64,000 nt of DNA from Subdoligranulum variabile (lineage in GTDB: Bacteria > Bacillota > Clostridia > Oscillospirales > Ruminococcaceae). Positions 45,154-53,090 of the stretch are shown piece by piece. Positions within the stretch are counted from its first letter, which is position 1; each line of letters opens with the position of its first letter. Under the pieces are notes generated by a model, which saw only the letters and a program-made list of their open reading frames with translations, was not told where the DNA came from and ran no database searches. The translations under genes and the position numbers were made by a program. The stretch spans positions 1,984,001 to 2,048,000 of the forward strand of contig NZ_CP102293.1 of the NCBI RefSeq assembly GCF_025152575.1, given 5' to 3'.

Positions 45154-46070
45154 ACACTGCCTCCCAACACGCGGGCGATCAGCGATCCCGCGTAGACCAC
45201 CGGATATTCCCGCAGGGTGAAGAGCAGCCCGGCGGCGGGACTGTAGAGCGTCTCCCGGATGCCGCCGGTGAGCGGGTCGGCGATGATGCCCAGTTCCTGG
45301 CCCTTCTCCACCCGGACGCCGTGTTCCACCGACGGAAAGAACATGCCGGGAAAGTTGGCGTTCACGAAGGAGACCGCTCCGTCGGAACTGACGATGGGCG
45401 GCGCGATGGGAGCCACCGGGGCGTCCCACATGCCCAGATGGGCCATCAGTGAGAGGATGCCGGTGAGCAGCTGCTCGCCGAAGGCCCGGGTGATGCGGAT
45501 GCCGATGCCCATCTCCACCACCAGGGTGGGGGTGCCGGCGGCGTTCAGGCTGTGGGCCAGGGTGGATTCCAGCACGGTGGCGGCCGCGTGGATCCACAGC
45601 AGGTTCATATTCAGGTATTTGGCCAGGGGAACCAGTTTGTCGGCGGTGTTCACATTGATGCGCACCTGGGGGATCTCCCGCAGAAAGATGTTGCTGGCAT
45701 GGATGTCGATGCAGAGGTCCGCCCCGGTGATGTCCTCGATGATGCGGGCGGCGATGAGCTCCGACATGGCCCCCTCCCGGCTGCCGGGAAAGGTGCGGTT
45801 CATGTCGAGGTCGCACAGCGGCATGCCCCGGGTCATGGTGCTGATGCCCAGCGGGTTCAGCGCCGGATAGATGTCCACCGTGCCGTGCAGATGGGCAGCG
45901 TTTTCCTGCAGCAGTCGGTTGAGCCGCCACGCCACATACTGGCCCTCCAGCTCGTCGCCGTGGGTGCCGGTGACGATGCAGAGCCGCGGGCTGCCGCTGC
46001 CGATGCGCCGCTTCTGGATCACCAGATCCTCGCTCACGGCCAGCGGTACGCGTACCACTTCCTGAATCAT
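45150..46070 (-). CDS. Aspartoacylase/succinylglutamate desuccinylase-family zinc hydrolase (M14-like)
   Basis: 306 residues from ATG at 46070; AAAGGAG lies 12 bases upstream, a rather long spacing. The zinc site is intact: His37 and Glu40 in VTGTHGDELEGQ and His124 in CIDIHASN. DLDMNRTFPGSREG and LVVEMGIGIRI complete the pattern, and a beta-barrel C-terminal domain follows. Such enzymes hydrolyse N-acyl or amide bonds of amino acids. It sits with ATP-grasp and transglutaminase genes, so it probably cuts a product of that system. Confidence 0.85.
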   Translation of the reverse strand: MIQEVVRVPLAVSEDLVIQKRRIGSGSPRLCIVTGTHGDELEGQYVAWRLNRLLQENAAHLHGTVDIYPALNPLGISTMTRGMPLCDLDMNRTFPGSREGAMSELIAARIIEDITGADLCIDIHASNIFLREIPQVRINVNTADKLVPLAKYLNMNLLWIHAAATVLESTLAHSLNAAGTPTLVVEMGIGIRITRAFGEQLLTGILSLMAHLGMWDAPVAPIAPPIVSSDGAVSFVNANFPGMFFPSVEHGVRVEKGQELGIIADPLTGGIRETLYSPAAGLLFTLREYPVVYAGSLIARVLGGSV

Positions 46071-46096
46071 AGATGGATGTACTCCTTTGTTTTGGT

Positions 46097-46870
46097 TTAT
46101 TGCTGGCTGACCTGCATGAAGACGGTCTGGCACTGGTTGGCGCCGCCCAGAAAGACCCCCCGCTCCATGGGACAGTCGGTGAAATCCCGGCCGACACCGA
46201 ACCGGATGTAGCCCTCGTCGGCCCAGCGGCCCCGGGTGGGGTCGATGCCGGTCCAGACGCCGTCCAGCCAGACTTCACACCAGGCGTGGCTGGCGCCCTC
46301 GCCTTCCGGCAGGCCGTTGACGTACCGGGCACTGAGTCCGTACAGCCGGGCCAGCGCCAGATACACATGGGCGTAGTCCTGGCAGACGCCCTGCCCCAGG
46401 GCGAAGGCCTGGGCGGCGGTGGTAGTGACCCCCGTCACGCCGGGAGCATAGGTCAGCCGGGCACGCACCGCTTCCAGCAAAGCCCAGGCCCTGCCGCGGG
46501 GATCCCTGGGCAGCGCCAGGGAGGCCGCAGTCCGCTGCAGGGCTTCGTCGGGCTGGGTACAGGGCGACGGATACCGGAAAATGCTCCGGTCCGCTTCACA
46601 GCTCCGCCCGGTATCGTCCCGCAGGACGGTACCTGCGGCCCGGTAGTGGAAATGGCTGTGGGGCGCGTCCAGCCGCCCGATCTGCAGCCGGTTGCCGAAG
46701 CTGTCCCGCTGCTCGGTGAAAGGAACGGCGGGATCCAGCGTCAGGGTGGCAGTCAGTACCCGCTGCCCCGGGCCGTCCCCCGGCAGACAGCGCAGCACAA
46801 AGCTGTGGCGGGTCACCGGCTTGTCAAAGGTCAGCGTGATGTCATAGGAAAAATCCAGCACCCGGCTCAT
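46097..46870 (-). CDS. Transglutaminase-like cysteine protease/amidase
   Basis: 257 residues, overlapping the alpha-E stop by 4 bases. N-terminal beta domain (1-105) as in the COG1305 family, then the transglutaminase core with the triad Cys163 (GQGVCQDYAHV), His195 (EGASHAWCEVW) and Asp210 (TGIDPTRG). No signal peptide is present, so it acts in the cytosol. Bacterial members next to ATP-grasp/alpha-E genes are predicted peptidases or amide-transfer enzymes for a peptide made by the ATP-grasp protein. Activity is not established. Confidence 0.88.
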   Translation of the reverse strand: MSRVLDFSYDITLTFDKPVTRHSFVLRCLPGDGPGQRVLTATLTLDPAVPFTEQRDSFGNRLQIGRLDAPHSHFHYRAAGTVLRDDTGRSCEADRSIFRYPSPCTQPDEALQRTAASLALPRDPRGRAWALLEAVRARLTYAPGVTGVTTTAAQAFALGQGVCQDYAHVYLALARLYGLSARYVNGLPEGEGASHAWCEVWLDGVWTGIDPTRGRWADEGYIRFGVGRDFTDCPMERGVFLGGANQCQTVFMQVSQQ

Positions 46871-47538
46871 ACCACGAACAACCCTTCCACACAGCGCAGC
46901 AGTTCGGGTTTGGGCACGTCGGTTTCCTCCACCGCGTAGGCCGTGATGGTCTGCAGCGCCTCCGGGTCGGTGACCAGGTCGGTCTTGTACAGCCGGTTCA
47001 GCAGCTTGCGCATCTCCTGATGGAGCCGCTCAGGCTGCAGACCCAGCCGCAGCATCAGGCTCAGCCGCTCCACGGTGCCGCCCGTCTTGGTGATGTTGCG
47101 TACTCCCTCATGGTCCACCGCCTCGTCAAAGCTGCCGCGGAAGGCCATGATGTCGTCCAGCACCCACTGCAGTTCCACGGCGGGGGCTTCGCTGCGGCTG
47201 GCCATCTCCATGGCACTCTCCGCCATCTGCAGGTAGGACAAGGTAGGGGTGGAGATGGTCTCCCGCAGCACCATGCCGTTGCCCAGCAGCGCCTCCATGC
47301 TGGCTTTGGCCGAGCAGGGCTGGCTGCCGTCGAACAGATACCGGCGGCAGAAATCCTCCGCGTCCCGGTAGACGTTCTCGGCCCCCAGACGGCGGCAGAA
47401 ATCCGCATAATCCATGCCGGTGCCGTCCAGCAGGGCGTCCAAATCCTTCATCAGCAGCTGTACGGTCATGTAGACCCGCTCGGCGTAGCGCCCCAGCCAG
47501 TACAGCCGGTTCTGTTTGCTCAGTGTGACAGGACCCAT
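46867..47538 (-). CDS. Alpha-E domain protein
   Basis: 223 residues from ATG at 47538 (AAGGAGGAGG upstream), overlapping the ATP-grasp gene by 19 bases. It begins with the alpha-E signature SKQNRLYWLGRYAERVYMTVQLL and is almost wholly alpha-helical. The family is of unknown function but nearly always encoded between a circularly permuted ATP-grasp and a transglutaminase, as here. It is shorter than typical stand-alone copies (about 300 residues). Confidence 0.85.
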   Translation of the reverse strand: MGPVTLSKQNRLYWLGRYAERVYMTVQLLMKDLDALLDGTGMDYADFCRRLGAENVYRDAEDFCRRYLFDGSQPCSAKASMEALLGNGMVLRETISTPTLSYLQMAESAMEMASRSEAPAVELQWVLDDIMAFRGSFDEAVDHEGVRNITKTGGTVERLSLMLRLGLQPERLHQEMRKLLNRLYKTDLVTDPEALQTITAYAVEETDVPKPELLRCVEGLFVV

Positions 47539-48833
47539 GTATCCTTGAAACCTCCTCCTTGTGACGAGTTGACGATGAAACTGTCGGGATTGCGGGAAAA
47601 ACGGGTCAGCCCGCTGGGCCAGGCCACGGTATCCCTGGCACCGGACAGCACGAAGGCCCGCAGATCGGCCTTGCGCTCCACCCGGGCATCCCCCTCCATG
47701 ATGGGCAGGTCCTCGAAGTCGATGACCTCCTGGGCGATGAACCGCCGCGGCTGGGCCAGAATGGTGTCCCGCATCTTGTCCAGCTCGGCGCGGCTCAGCT
47801 TGCTGCCGAACACCACGCCGTAGCCTCCGGCCTCCGCCACATCCTTGATGACCAGACGGTCCAGATGGTCCAGCACATAGCGGCGGTCCTCCTCGTAGAA
47901 GGGCAGGTAGGTGGGGGCGTTGTGCAGAATGGCCTTCTCCCCCAGATAGTACTCCACCATTCTGGGCACGAAGTAGTAGATGCCCTTGTCGTCGGCGGCA
48001 CCGTTGCCGAAGGCGTTGAGCACCGCCACGTTGCCGGCCCGGTAGGCGGCCATGAGGTTGGGGATGCCGATGAGGGAGGAGGGCTCAAAGGTCAGCGGGT
48101 CCATATACTCGTCGGACACCCGGCGGTAGAGAGCGCCCACCCGGCAGTCGCCGTGGGTGGCGCGGTAGTACAGCACGTTGTCCCGCACATAGAGGTCCCC
48201 GGCCTCGGCCAGCACCGCCTCGGTCTGTTCCGCCAGGAAGGAGTGCTCAAAGTAGGCGGCGTTGTACCGCCCCGGTGTAAACACCACGTTGATGCCGCCG
48301 GTGTTCACGCTGTCCATGGTGCGGCGCAGCAGATCCCCGTAGTGGCGGTTGTCCAGCACCGCGTTGTGGCGGAAGGTGTCGGGGCTGCAGCGGCGGCAGA
48401 GGGACCGGGCGATCAGCGGGTAGGAGGCGCCCGACGGGATGCGCAGGTTGTCCTCCAGCACATACCACACGCCGTCCTTGCCCTTCACCAGGTCGATGCC
48501 CGAGATGTGGCTGTACACCCCGCCCGGGGGCAGGATGCCCTCACAGGGAGCCAGGTAGCCGGGAGAACGGTAGACGAACTCCTCCGGCACCACGCCGTCG
48601 GCCAGGATCTTTTTGTCGCCGTAGATGTCCTTCAGAAAGAGGTTCAGCGCCCGCACACGCTGCACCAACCCCCGGGAGAGGGTATCCCACTCGGCGGCCG
48701 TGATCACACGGGGGATCGCGTCAAAGGGGAAGAGCCGCTCCTCGAAGGTGCCGTTTTTGTAAATTCCGAACTTGACCCCGTGACGGGCCAGCTGGCGGTT
48801 GATCTGCTCTGCATGGCGGATCAGGTCTTCCAT
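47520..48833 (-). CDS. Circularly permuted ATP-grasp (type 2) amide ligase
   Basis: 437 residues from ATG at 48833; a TTG at 48839 is better spaced from AGGA and is an equally good alternative. Signature parts are PRVITAAEWDTLSRGLVQRVRALN at the N-terminal side, the ATP-binding YVLEDNLRIPSGASY, LNAFGNGAADDKG and the C-terminal KDVAEAGGYGVVFG loop. Family members (DUF404/DUF407) are predicted to join a carboxylate to an amine using ATP, probably building a small peptide. It is the first gene of a five-gene operon with a promoter-proximal attenuator. Confidence 0.88.
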   Translation of the reverse strand: MEDLIRHAEQINRQLARHGVKFGIYKNGTFEERLFPFDAIPRVITAAEWDTLSRGLVQRVRALNLFLKDIYGDKKILADGVVPEEFVYRSPGYLAPCEGILPPGGVYSHISGIDLVKGKDGVWYVLEDNLRIPSGASYPLIARSLCRRCSPDTFRHNAVLDNRHYGDLLRRTMDSVNTGGINVVFTPGRYNAAYFEHSFLAEQTEAVLAEAGDLYVRDNVLYYRATHGDCRVGALYRRVSDEYMDPLTFEPSSLIGIPNLMAAYRAGNVAVLNAFGNGAADDKGIYYFVPRMVEYYLGEKAILHNAPTYLPFYEEDRRYVLDHLDRLVIKDVAEAGGYGVVFGSKLSRAELDKMRDTILAQPRRFIAQEVIDFEDLPIMEGDARVERKADLRAFVLSGARDTVAWPSGLTRFSRNPDSFIVNSSQGGGFKDTWVLSH

Positions 48834-48860
48834 TTCCAATCACCATCCTGGTACCAAACT

Positions 48861-48907
48861 AAAAAAACAGGACAGGGACGTGCCGTTCAGACGTCCTTGT
48901 CCTGTTT
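48861..48907 (-). terminator. Promoter-proximal attenuator of the ATP-grasp operon
   Basis: On the minus strand a 17-bp stem (arms 48907-48891 and 48881-48865, one G-U pair) with a 9-base loop is followed by T7 (48867-48861), a full intrinsic terminator ending about 50 bases after the predicted start near 48910. Its 5' arm contains GGAC-AAGGAC-GTCT (48902-48889), which can instead fold as a small hairpin with an AAGGAC hexaloop. The two folds exclude each other. Confidence 0.75.
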
Positions 48908-48916
48908 GTACTATTT

Positions 48917-48945
48917 ATGATAGTGGGTTTTCCGAAAGTTGTCAA
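48917..48945 (-). promoter_or_regulatory. Promoter of the ATP-grasp operon
   Basis: On the minus strand TTGACA (48940-48945), 17-base spacer, TATCAT (48917-48922). Confidence 0.8.
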
Positions 48946-49210
48946 GTAAAAGTTGCGCAGCTGTGTGGGGTTTTGTGTCAAAACCGGTCGCAAGAAAAAA
49001 CGGGCCGCCCCGCCCGGGATCCCGGCTTGATACAGCTTTGGAAGACTTTGCGGAAAATAGCGTCGCTGTCGGCGAGAAGAGTCGTCCTGCTCTTTGAAAA
49101 TCTGGCAAAAAAGAAAGCTGGGAAACGACGACGGTTTGTACAATCCGCAGAAAACCGTCTGGAATGTCGTATTTTTTTCGAAAAGGCTTTTCTTTTTCCG
49201 GAAGGGAGAC
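48946..49210. other. Non-coding, AT-richer interval with rightward terminator
   Basis: No convincing ORF on either strand. It holds a rightward terminator-like structure: ACGAC (49125-49129) plus GACGGTTT (49130-49137) pair with AAACCGTC (49152-49159) and GTCGT (49166-49170), followed by T7 (49172-49178). A small RNA ending at about 49178 is possible, but I see no clear promoter for it. Confidence 0.4.
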
Positions 49211-49271
49211 TATACTGTAAACCAGTACAAGGACGTACGGGAAAGACTCCCGGAATCCTTGTGCTTTTTTT
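49211..49271 (+). promoter_or_regulatory. Second GGA-hexaloop attenuator, rightward, with its -10 element
   Basis: TATACT (49211-49216; -35 TTTTCT at 49188 is weak) predicts a transcript starting near 49222. Its first bases contain GTAC-AAGGAC-GTAC (49225-49238), a hairpin with an AAGGAC hexaloop. The same ACAAGGA is the 5' arm of an intrinsic terminator (49224-49233 with 49256-49265; inner stem CGGGA/TCCCG) ending in T7 (49265-49271). The arrangement mirrors the attenuator at 48861-48907. Confidence 0.6.
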
Positions 49272-49466
49272 GTTTTTCATGCCGCGTGTTCGGATCCGCA
49301 GGAGGGGAGGAGGAGAAAATCCCCCGTCCTGCGCAAAACGTAAAATCTGTACCGGCCGCGGCCATGGCACGGGTTGAGTGTACCTGCCGTGGAATCCGCT
49401 GGTGCCGCTGAACACCGGTAAACTTTCTCATTGCCATTCTCTTATTCTTTGTTTTCTTTTGGTCCG
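49272..49466 (+). other. Non-coding interval between attenuator and terminator
   Basis: No supported ORF. Contains a hairpin CGCAGGA.../...TCCTGCG (about 49300-49337) with GGGG/CCCC pairing inside and a GCACGG/CCGTG pairing near 49367-49392. It could be the body of a structured RNA that begins near 49222 and ends at the 49471-49510 terminator, if the first terminator is read through. Confidence 0.35.
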
Positions 49467-49470
49467 CAAA

Positions 49471-49508
49471 GGCGCCCCGGTCAAATGGCCGGGGCGCCTT
49501 TGCATTTT
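49471..49508 (+). terminator. Strong terminator upstream of the response regulator
   Basis: GC-rich stem GCAAAGGCGCCCCGG.../...CCGGGGCGCCTTTGC with a T6 run. It isolates the two-component operon from transcripts starting further left. Confidence 0.85.
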
Positions 49509-49527
49509 TTGTGCCCGTGGGGGCGAT

Positions 49528-49561
49528 TTGGTGACAAGTTGGTCACATTTGGCGGTATAAT
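49528..49561 (+). promoter_or_regulatory. Promoter and OmpR-type direct repeats of the two-component operon
   Basis: TATAAT (49556-49561) lies 22 bases before the start codon of the regulator. Two direct repeats TTGGTGACA (49528-49536) and TTGGTCACA (49539-49547) have an 11-base period, as in OmpR/PhoB-family boxes, and replace a good -35, suggesting activation by the regulator itself. Confidence 0.6.
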
Positions 49562-49582
49562 GGAGACAGGAGGTGGTCAGAC

Positions 49583-50263
49583 ATGGAACCGATCCTCATT
49601 GTGGACGACGAAGAACCCATCACGGCGCTGCTCTGCCGCACCCTCACGGCGGCGGGCTACCGCTGCGAGGGCGTCACCGACAGCCGCCTTGCCGCTGATC
49701 GGATCGAACAGAACCGCTACGAACTGGTATTGCTGGACATCATGATGCCCGAGGTGGACGGCTACGACCTGCTCCGGTTCCTGCGCCCCACCGGTACGCC
49801 GGTGATCTTCCTCACGGCCAAAGCGGCTCTGGAGGACAGGGTCCAGGGATTGCGGCAGGGGGCGGACGACTACATCGTCAAACCCTTTGCCCCGGCGGAA
49901 CTGCTGGCCCGGGTGGAGGCGGTGCTGCGCCGCACCGGACGGGGGATGGCGGTGCTGCGCGCCTGGGATGTGACGGTGGACACCGCCCGCCAGCAGGTGG
50001 CCCGGAAGGGACAGCCGGTGGAACTGACCCCCAAGGAATACGAACTGCTGCTGCTTTTGCTGCGCAACCGGGGCCGGGCGCTCTACCGGGATTATATCCT
50101 GGAGACGGTCTGGGGCCTGGACGCCGAACTGGACACCACCCGCACGGTGGACACCCACATCCGTCGGCTGCGCCGCAAACTGGGCTGGGACGAGGAGATT
50201 GAAACGGTCTGGCGGGTGGGCTACTGCCTGCGGCCGGAATCCCCCAAGGAGGTACACCCATGA
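49583..50263 (+). CDS. OmpR/PhoB-family response regulator
   Basis: 226 residues, ATG at 49583 with AGGAGGTGG upstream. The receiver domain has acidic residues VDDEE, the phosphoacceptor Asp52 in LVLLDIMMPEVDG, Thr in IFLTAKA and Lys in DDYIVKPFAPAE. The winged-helix output domain (about 125-222) has LTPKEYELLLLLLRNRG and VDTHIRRLRRKLG. It pairs with the histidine kinase two genes downstream. Direct repeats in its promoter suggest positive autoregulation. Stop overlaps the lipoprotein start by 4 bases. Confidence 0.95.
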   Translation: MEPILIVDDEEPITALLCRTLTAAGYRCEGVTDSRLAADRIEQNRYELVLLDIMMPEVDGYDLLRFLRPTGTPVIFLTAKAALEDRVQGLRQGADDYIVKPFAPAELLARVEAVLRRTGRGMAVLRAWDVTVDTARQQVARKGQPVELTPKEYELLLLLLRNRGRALYRDYILETVWGLDAELDTTRTVDTHIRRLRRKLGWDEEIETVWRVGYCLRPESPKEVHP

Positions 50264-51642
50264 AACAACGTATTTGTCTGCTGCTGGCGGCCGCCCTCTG
50301 CCTGGCGGGCTGCACGGCGGCTCCGGCGGCTCCGGCCTCACAGCCTGCCACCGCCGACACGGCCGAGGCCGTCCCGGCGGAGGAATCCGCCCGCCCGGTG
50401 CTGCGGGAACTGACCCGCTGTGCCGACGGGCAGTATTATGTGGCGTCAGGCATCGATGAATCGGGGCAGGTCTTTCTGACCACGGTGAACCTGTACGACG
50501 GCCGGCAGCGGGTATGCTGTTCCAGGCCGGGCTGCGCCCATCAGGACGAGAGCTGCTGGGCCTGGATGCGGGCCAGTACCGTAGCCCAGCCCCAGTGGCT
50601 GGACGTCTACACCGACGGGGAGCGGCTCTACTGGGTGAACCGCTCCGATTACGGGCACTACGGCATGGAAAACAACACCCCCCAAAGCTCGGTTTTCGTC
50701 ACCGGCCCGGAGGGGGCCGCCGCGCCGCCGGCGGAGTGGCTGGCCGGCACACCCAACTACTGCGGCGACTTCCTGCAGGACAATTCCTGTATGGACATCC
50801 GCTGGTTCACCGACGGGGAAACCCTGTGGGCCTACATTACCTCCAATCCGCCGGACGAGACCACCGGCGAGCAGACCTTCGCGGCCACGCTGGTGCACCT
50901 TGCGCCCGCCCCCGAGGGCAGCGAAGTGCCTTATGCCGCCCAGGTGGTCTGGCGGCAGGTGCGGGACGGAAACACCGGCTATGTGGGTCTGCTGGACGGG
51001 CAGATCGTGGTGCAGGTCCAGTATCCCGGCCCCGACACCGGCAGCCTGGCCGACAACTATAAAAACAGCACCAGCGAACTGCGGGTGCTGGGCTGCGACG
51101 GCACCCTGGGGGAGCCGCTGCTGACCTTCACAAACGGCGACTGGAAAAATACGGTGAACGGGACCACCATCCTGGACGGACACTGGTACAGGATGTCTCT
51201 CCATAGTGCCGACCTGGAGGCGGTGGACCTGTGCACCGGCGAGAGCCGCACCCTCTGCACCCTCCCCGGGGCGGAGGACAGCAACAGCATGACTCCGGAA
51301 CTGGTGTACAACGGTCGGCTGATGGTGGATGTAAGCGACGTAGCCGGGGATACGCGGTATGTCATTGACACTGCCACCGGAGACACGGTGACCCTGCCCG
51401 CCACCTGGGCCAAGGATGGGGCGGTGCCCCGGGCTCCGGTGTTCTGTCAGGTGGCGGGGGACCGCTGCCTGATGCTGGTGGGCACCCAGGACCGGATGCT
51501 GACCACCATGGGACAGGACGGTGCCACCTACACCTTCAACAGTCCGCTTTCGGTGTATGCGGTGTCGGATCTGGGCGCCTATCTGGACGGCGACCAGGAC
51601 TGGCAGATCTGCACCCTGCTGGACCCCGACACGATACTGTGA
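50260..51642 (+). CDS. Lipoprotein encoded between response regulator and kinase
   Basis: 460 residues. The signal sequence ends in the lipobox LAGC with the lipidated Cys at residue 19. A mature Ala/Pro-rich spacer leads to a beta-rich body, probably a propeller, with repeated YDGRQR-, TDGERLYW- and LDGQIVVQV-like strands. I do not recognise a precise family (some DUF5050-like features). Placement inside the two-component operon suggests a surface sensor or accessory for the kinase. It contains several cysteines (CCSRPGCAHQDESC) that could bind metal or form disulfides. Confidence 0.8.
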   Translation: MKQRICLLLAAALCLAGCTAAPAAPASQPATADTAEAVPAEESARPVLRELTRCADGQYYVASGIDESGQVFLTTVNLYDGRQRVCCSRPGCAHQDESCWAWMRASTVAQPQWLDVYTDGERLYWVNRSDYGHYGMENNTPQSSVFVTGPEGAAAPPAEWLAGTPNYCGDFLQDNSCMDIRWFTDGETLWAYITSNPPDETTGEQTFAATLVHLAPAPEGSEVPYAAQVVWRQVRDGNTGYVGLLDGQIVVQVQYPGPDTGSLADNYKNSTSELRVLGCDGTLGEPLLTFTNGDWKNTVNGTTILDGHWYRMSLHSADLEAVDLCTGESRTLCTLPGAEDSNSMTPELVYNGRLMVDVSDVAGDTRYVIDTATGDTVTLPATWAKDGAVPRAPVFCQVAGDRCLMLVGTQDRMLTTMGQDGATYTFNSPLSVYAVSDLGAYLDGDQDWQICTLLDPDTIL

Positions 51643-51662
51643 CTTCCAGAGGAAAAAGTACG

Positions 51663-53090
51663 ATGAAACTTCGCGCCAAGATCACGGCGGCGGTCATCGC
51701 TCTGCTGGCCGGGGCGCTGGCGCTGGTGGGCGTGCTGGTCATGGGCCAGGCCTTTGCGGCCAACCTGGCCACCGCCCGCACCGCCGCGCAGCAGAATCAC
51801 CGCCAGCTGCAGACTGCGCTGCTGCAGGAATACTACACGATGCCCGCCTCGGACAGCCCCTATCCCCAGGGACTCCTCAGCCAGGCAGCCATTCAGTATG
51901 CCGCCCAACATCAGGATACGGTCTTTGCTCTCTACCGCGACGGCAGCCTGCCGGTCTATTCTGCCCTGCCGGCGACGCTGCGCCAGACAGACCTGGCCCC
52001 GCTGTTGGGAGATACCGGAAACGGCGCCATGCTGTGCCGCCAGGACGGCAGTGACCTTTTGCTGCTCTCCACACCGTTGCCGGTGCCGGGGCAGCAGATC
52101 GTCCTTCTCACGGCCGCCGACCTGACGCCGGTTTTCCACGCCCGCAACGCCCAGCTGCTCACCTGGCTGGCGGCGGCTGCCGGGGCACTGGCTCTGGGCA
52201 GTCTGGTCTGTACCCGGATCAGTGCCCGGCTCACGGCGCCGCTGGCTCATCTGGAATCTGCCAGCCGGGCCATCGCGGCCGGGGACTATGCCCGCCGTAC
52301 CGGCGTGCAGACCGATGACGAGATCGGCGCACTGAGCACCCACTTTGACGCCATGGCCGGGGCGGTGCAGGACCGGGTGGAGGCGCTGGACGAGGGGCTG
52401 CGCCGGGAGAAGGAGTTCGTGGCGGCCTTTACCCATGAACTCAAGACTCCCATGACCACGATGATGGGCTACGCCGACTGGCTGCGGGCCGGTTCGGCGG
52501 ATGCGGCCGCCGTGAAGGAGGCCGCCGACTACATCTACCACGAGACGCACCGTCTGGAGGAGTTTTCCTTCAAGCTGCTGGCGCTGCTGCAGATGGACCG
52601 GCGGGAGCCGGAGCGCCTTCCGGTGTCCGACCGGACACTTTTTGCGGCGGTCCAGCGCAGTATGGGGCGGCTGGAGGACGGCGCTGCGGTGGAATACAGT
52701 CCCGGAGGCTGTACGCTCTGCGGGGACAAGAGCCTGCTGCAGGATCTGGTACTGAATCTGGTGCGCAACGCCCGCACGGCCTGCCGGGAGAAGGCGGATG
52801 GCCGGGTGGTCGTGACCTGCCGGGAAGAGGACGGCAGGGCGCTGCTCACGGTGGAGGACAACGGCTGCGGCATCCCGGCGGAGGAACTGGACCGGTTGAC
52901 CGAACCCTTTTATATGGTGGACAAATCCCGGTCCCGCCGCAACGGAGGCAGCGGTATCGGGCTGACGCTCTGCCGCCGTATCGCCGAACTTCACGGTACG
53001 GCGCTGGAATTCCGGAGTGTGCCGGGACAGGGGACTTGTGTGCGGCTGGCCCTGCCGCTGTGGGAGGAGGTGCCTCACAATGACCCGTAA
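51663..53090 (+). CDS. Sensor histidine kinase
   Basis: 475 residues from ATG at 51663 (AGAGGAAAAAG upstream). Two membrane helices (about 8-30 and 158-182) flank a 125-residue extracellular sensor. HAMP domain about 183-235 (RLTAPLAHLESASRAIAAGD). Phosphoacceptor His258 in AFTHELKTPMTTMMGY. ATPase boxes NLVRNARTAC, VEDNGCGIP and NGGSGIGLTLC. It should phosphorylate the regulator at 49583. It overlaps the next gene by 11 bases. Confidence 0.95.
   Translation: MKLRAKITAAVIALLAGALALVGVLVMGQAFAANLATARTAAQQNHRQLQTALLQEYYTMPASDSPYPQGLLSQAAIQYAAQHQDTVFALYRDGSLPVYSALPATLRQTDLAPLLGDTGNGAMLCRQDGSDLLLLSTPLPVPGQQIVLLTAADLTPVFHARNAQLLTWLAAAAGALALGSLVCTRISARLTAPLAHLESASRAIAAGDYARRTGVQTDDEIGALSTHFDAMAGAVQDRVEALDEGLRREKEFVAAFTHELKTPMTTMMGYADWLRAGSADAAAVKEAADYIYHETHRLEEFSFKLLALLQMDRREPERLPVSDRTLFAAVQRSMGRLEDGAAVEYSPGGCTLCGDKSLLQDLVLNLVRNARTACREKADGRVVVTCREEDGRALLTVEDNGCGIPAEELDRLTEPFYMVDKSRSRRNGGSGIGLTLCRRIAELHGTALEFRSVPGQGTCVRLALPLWEEVPHNDP

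Noticed and set aside
48859..49143. Small leftward ORF of 94 codons in the non-coding gap
   Set aside because: No ribosome binding site, low-complexity translation, and it runs through the promoter and attenuator of the ATP-grasp operon.
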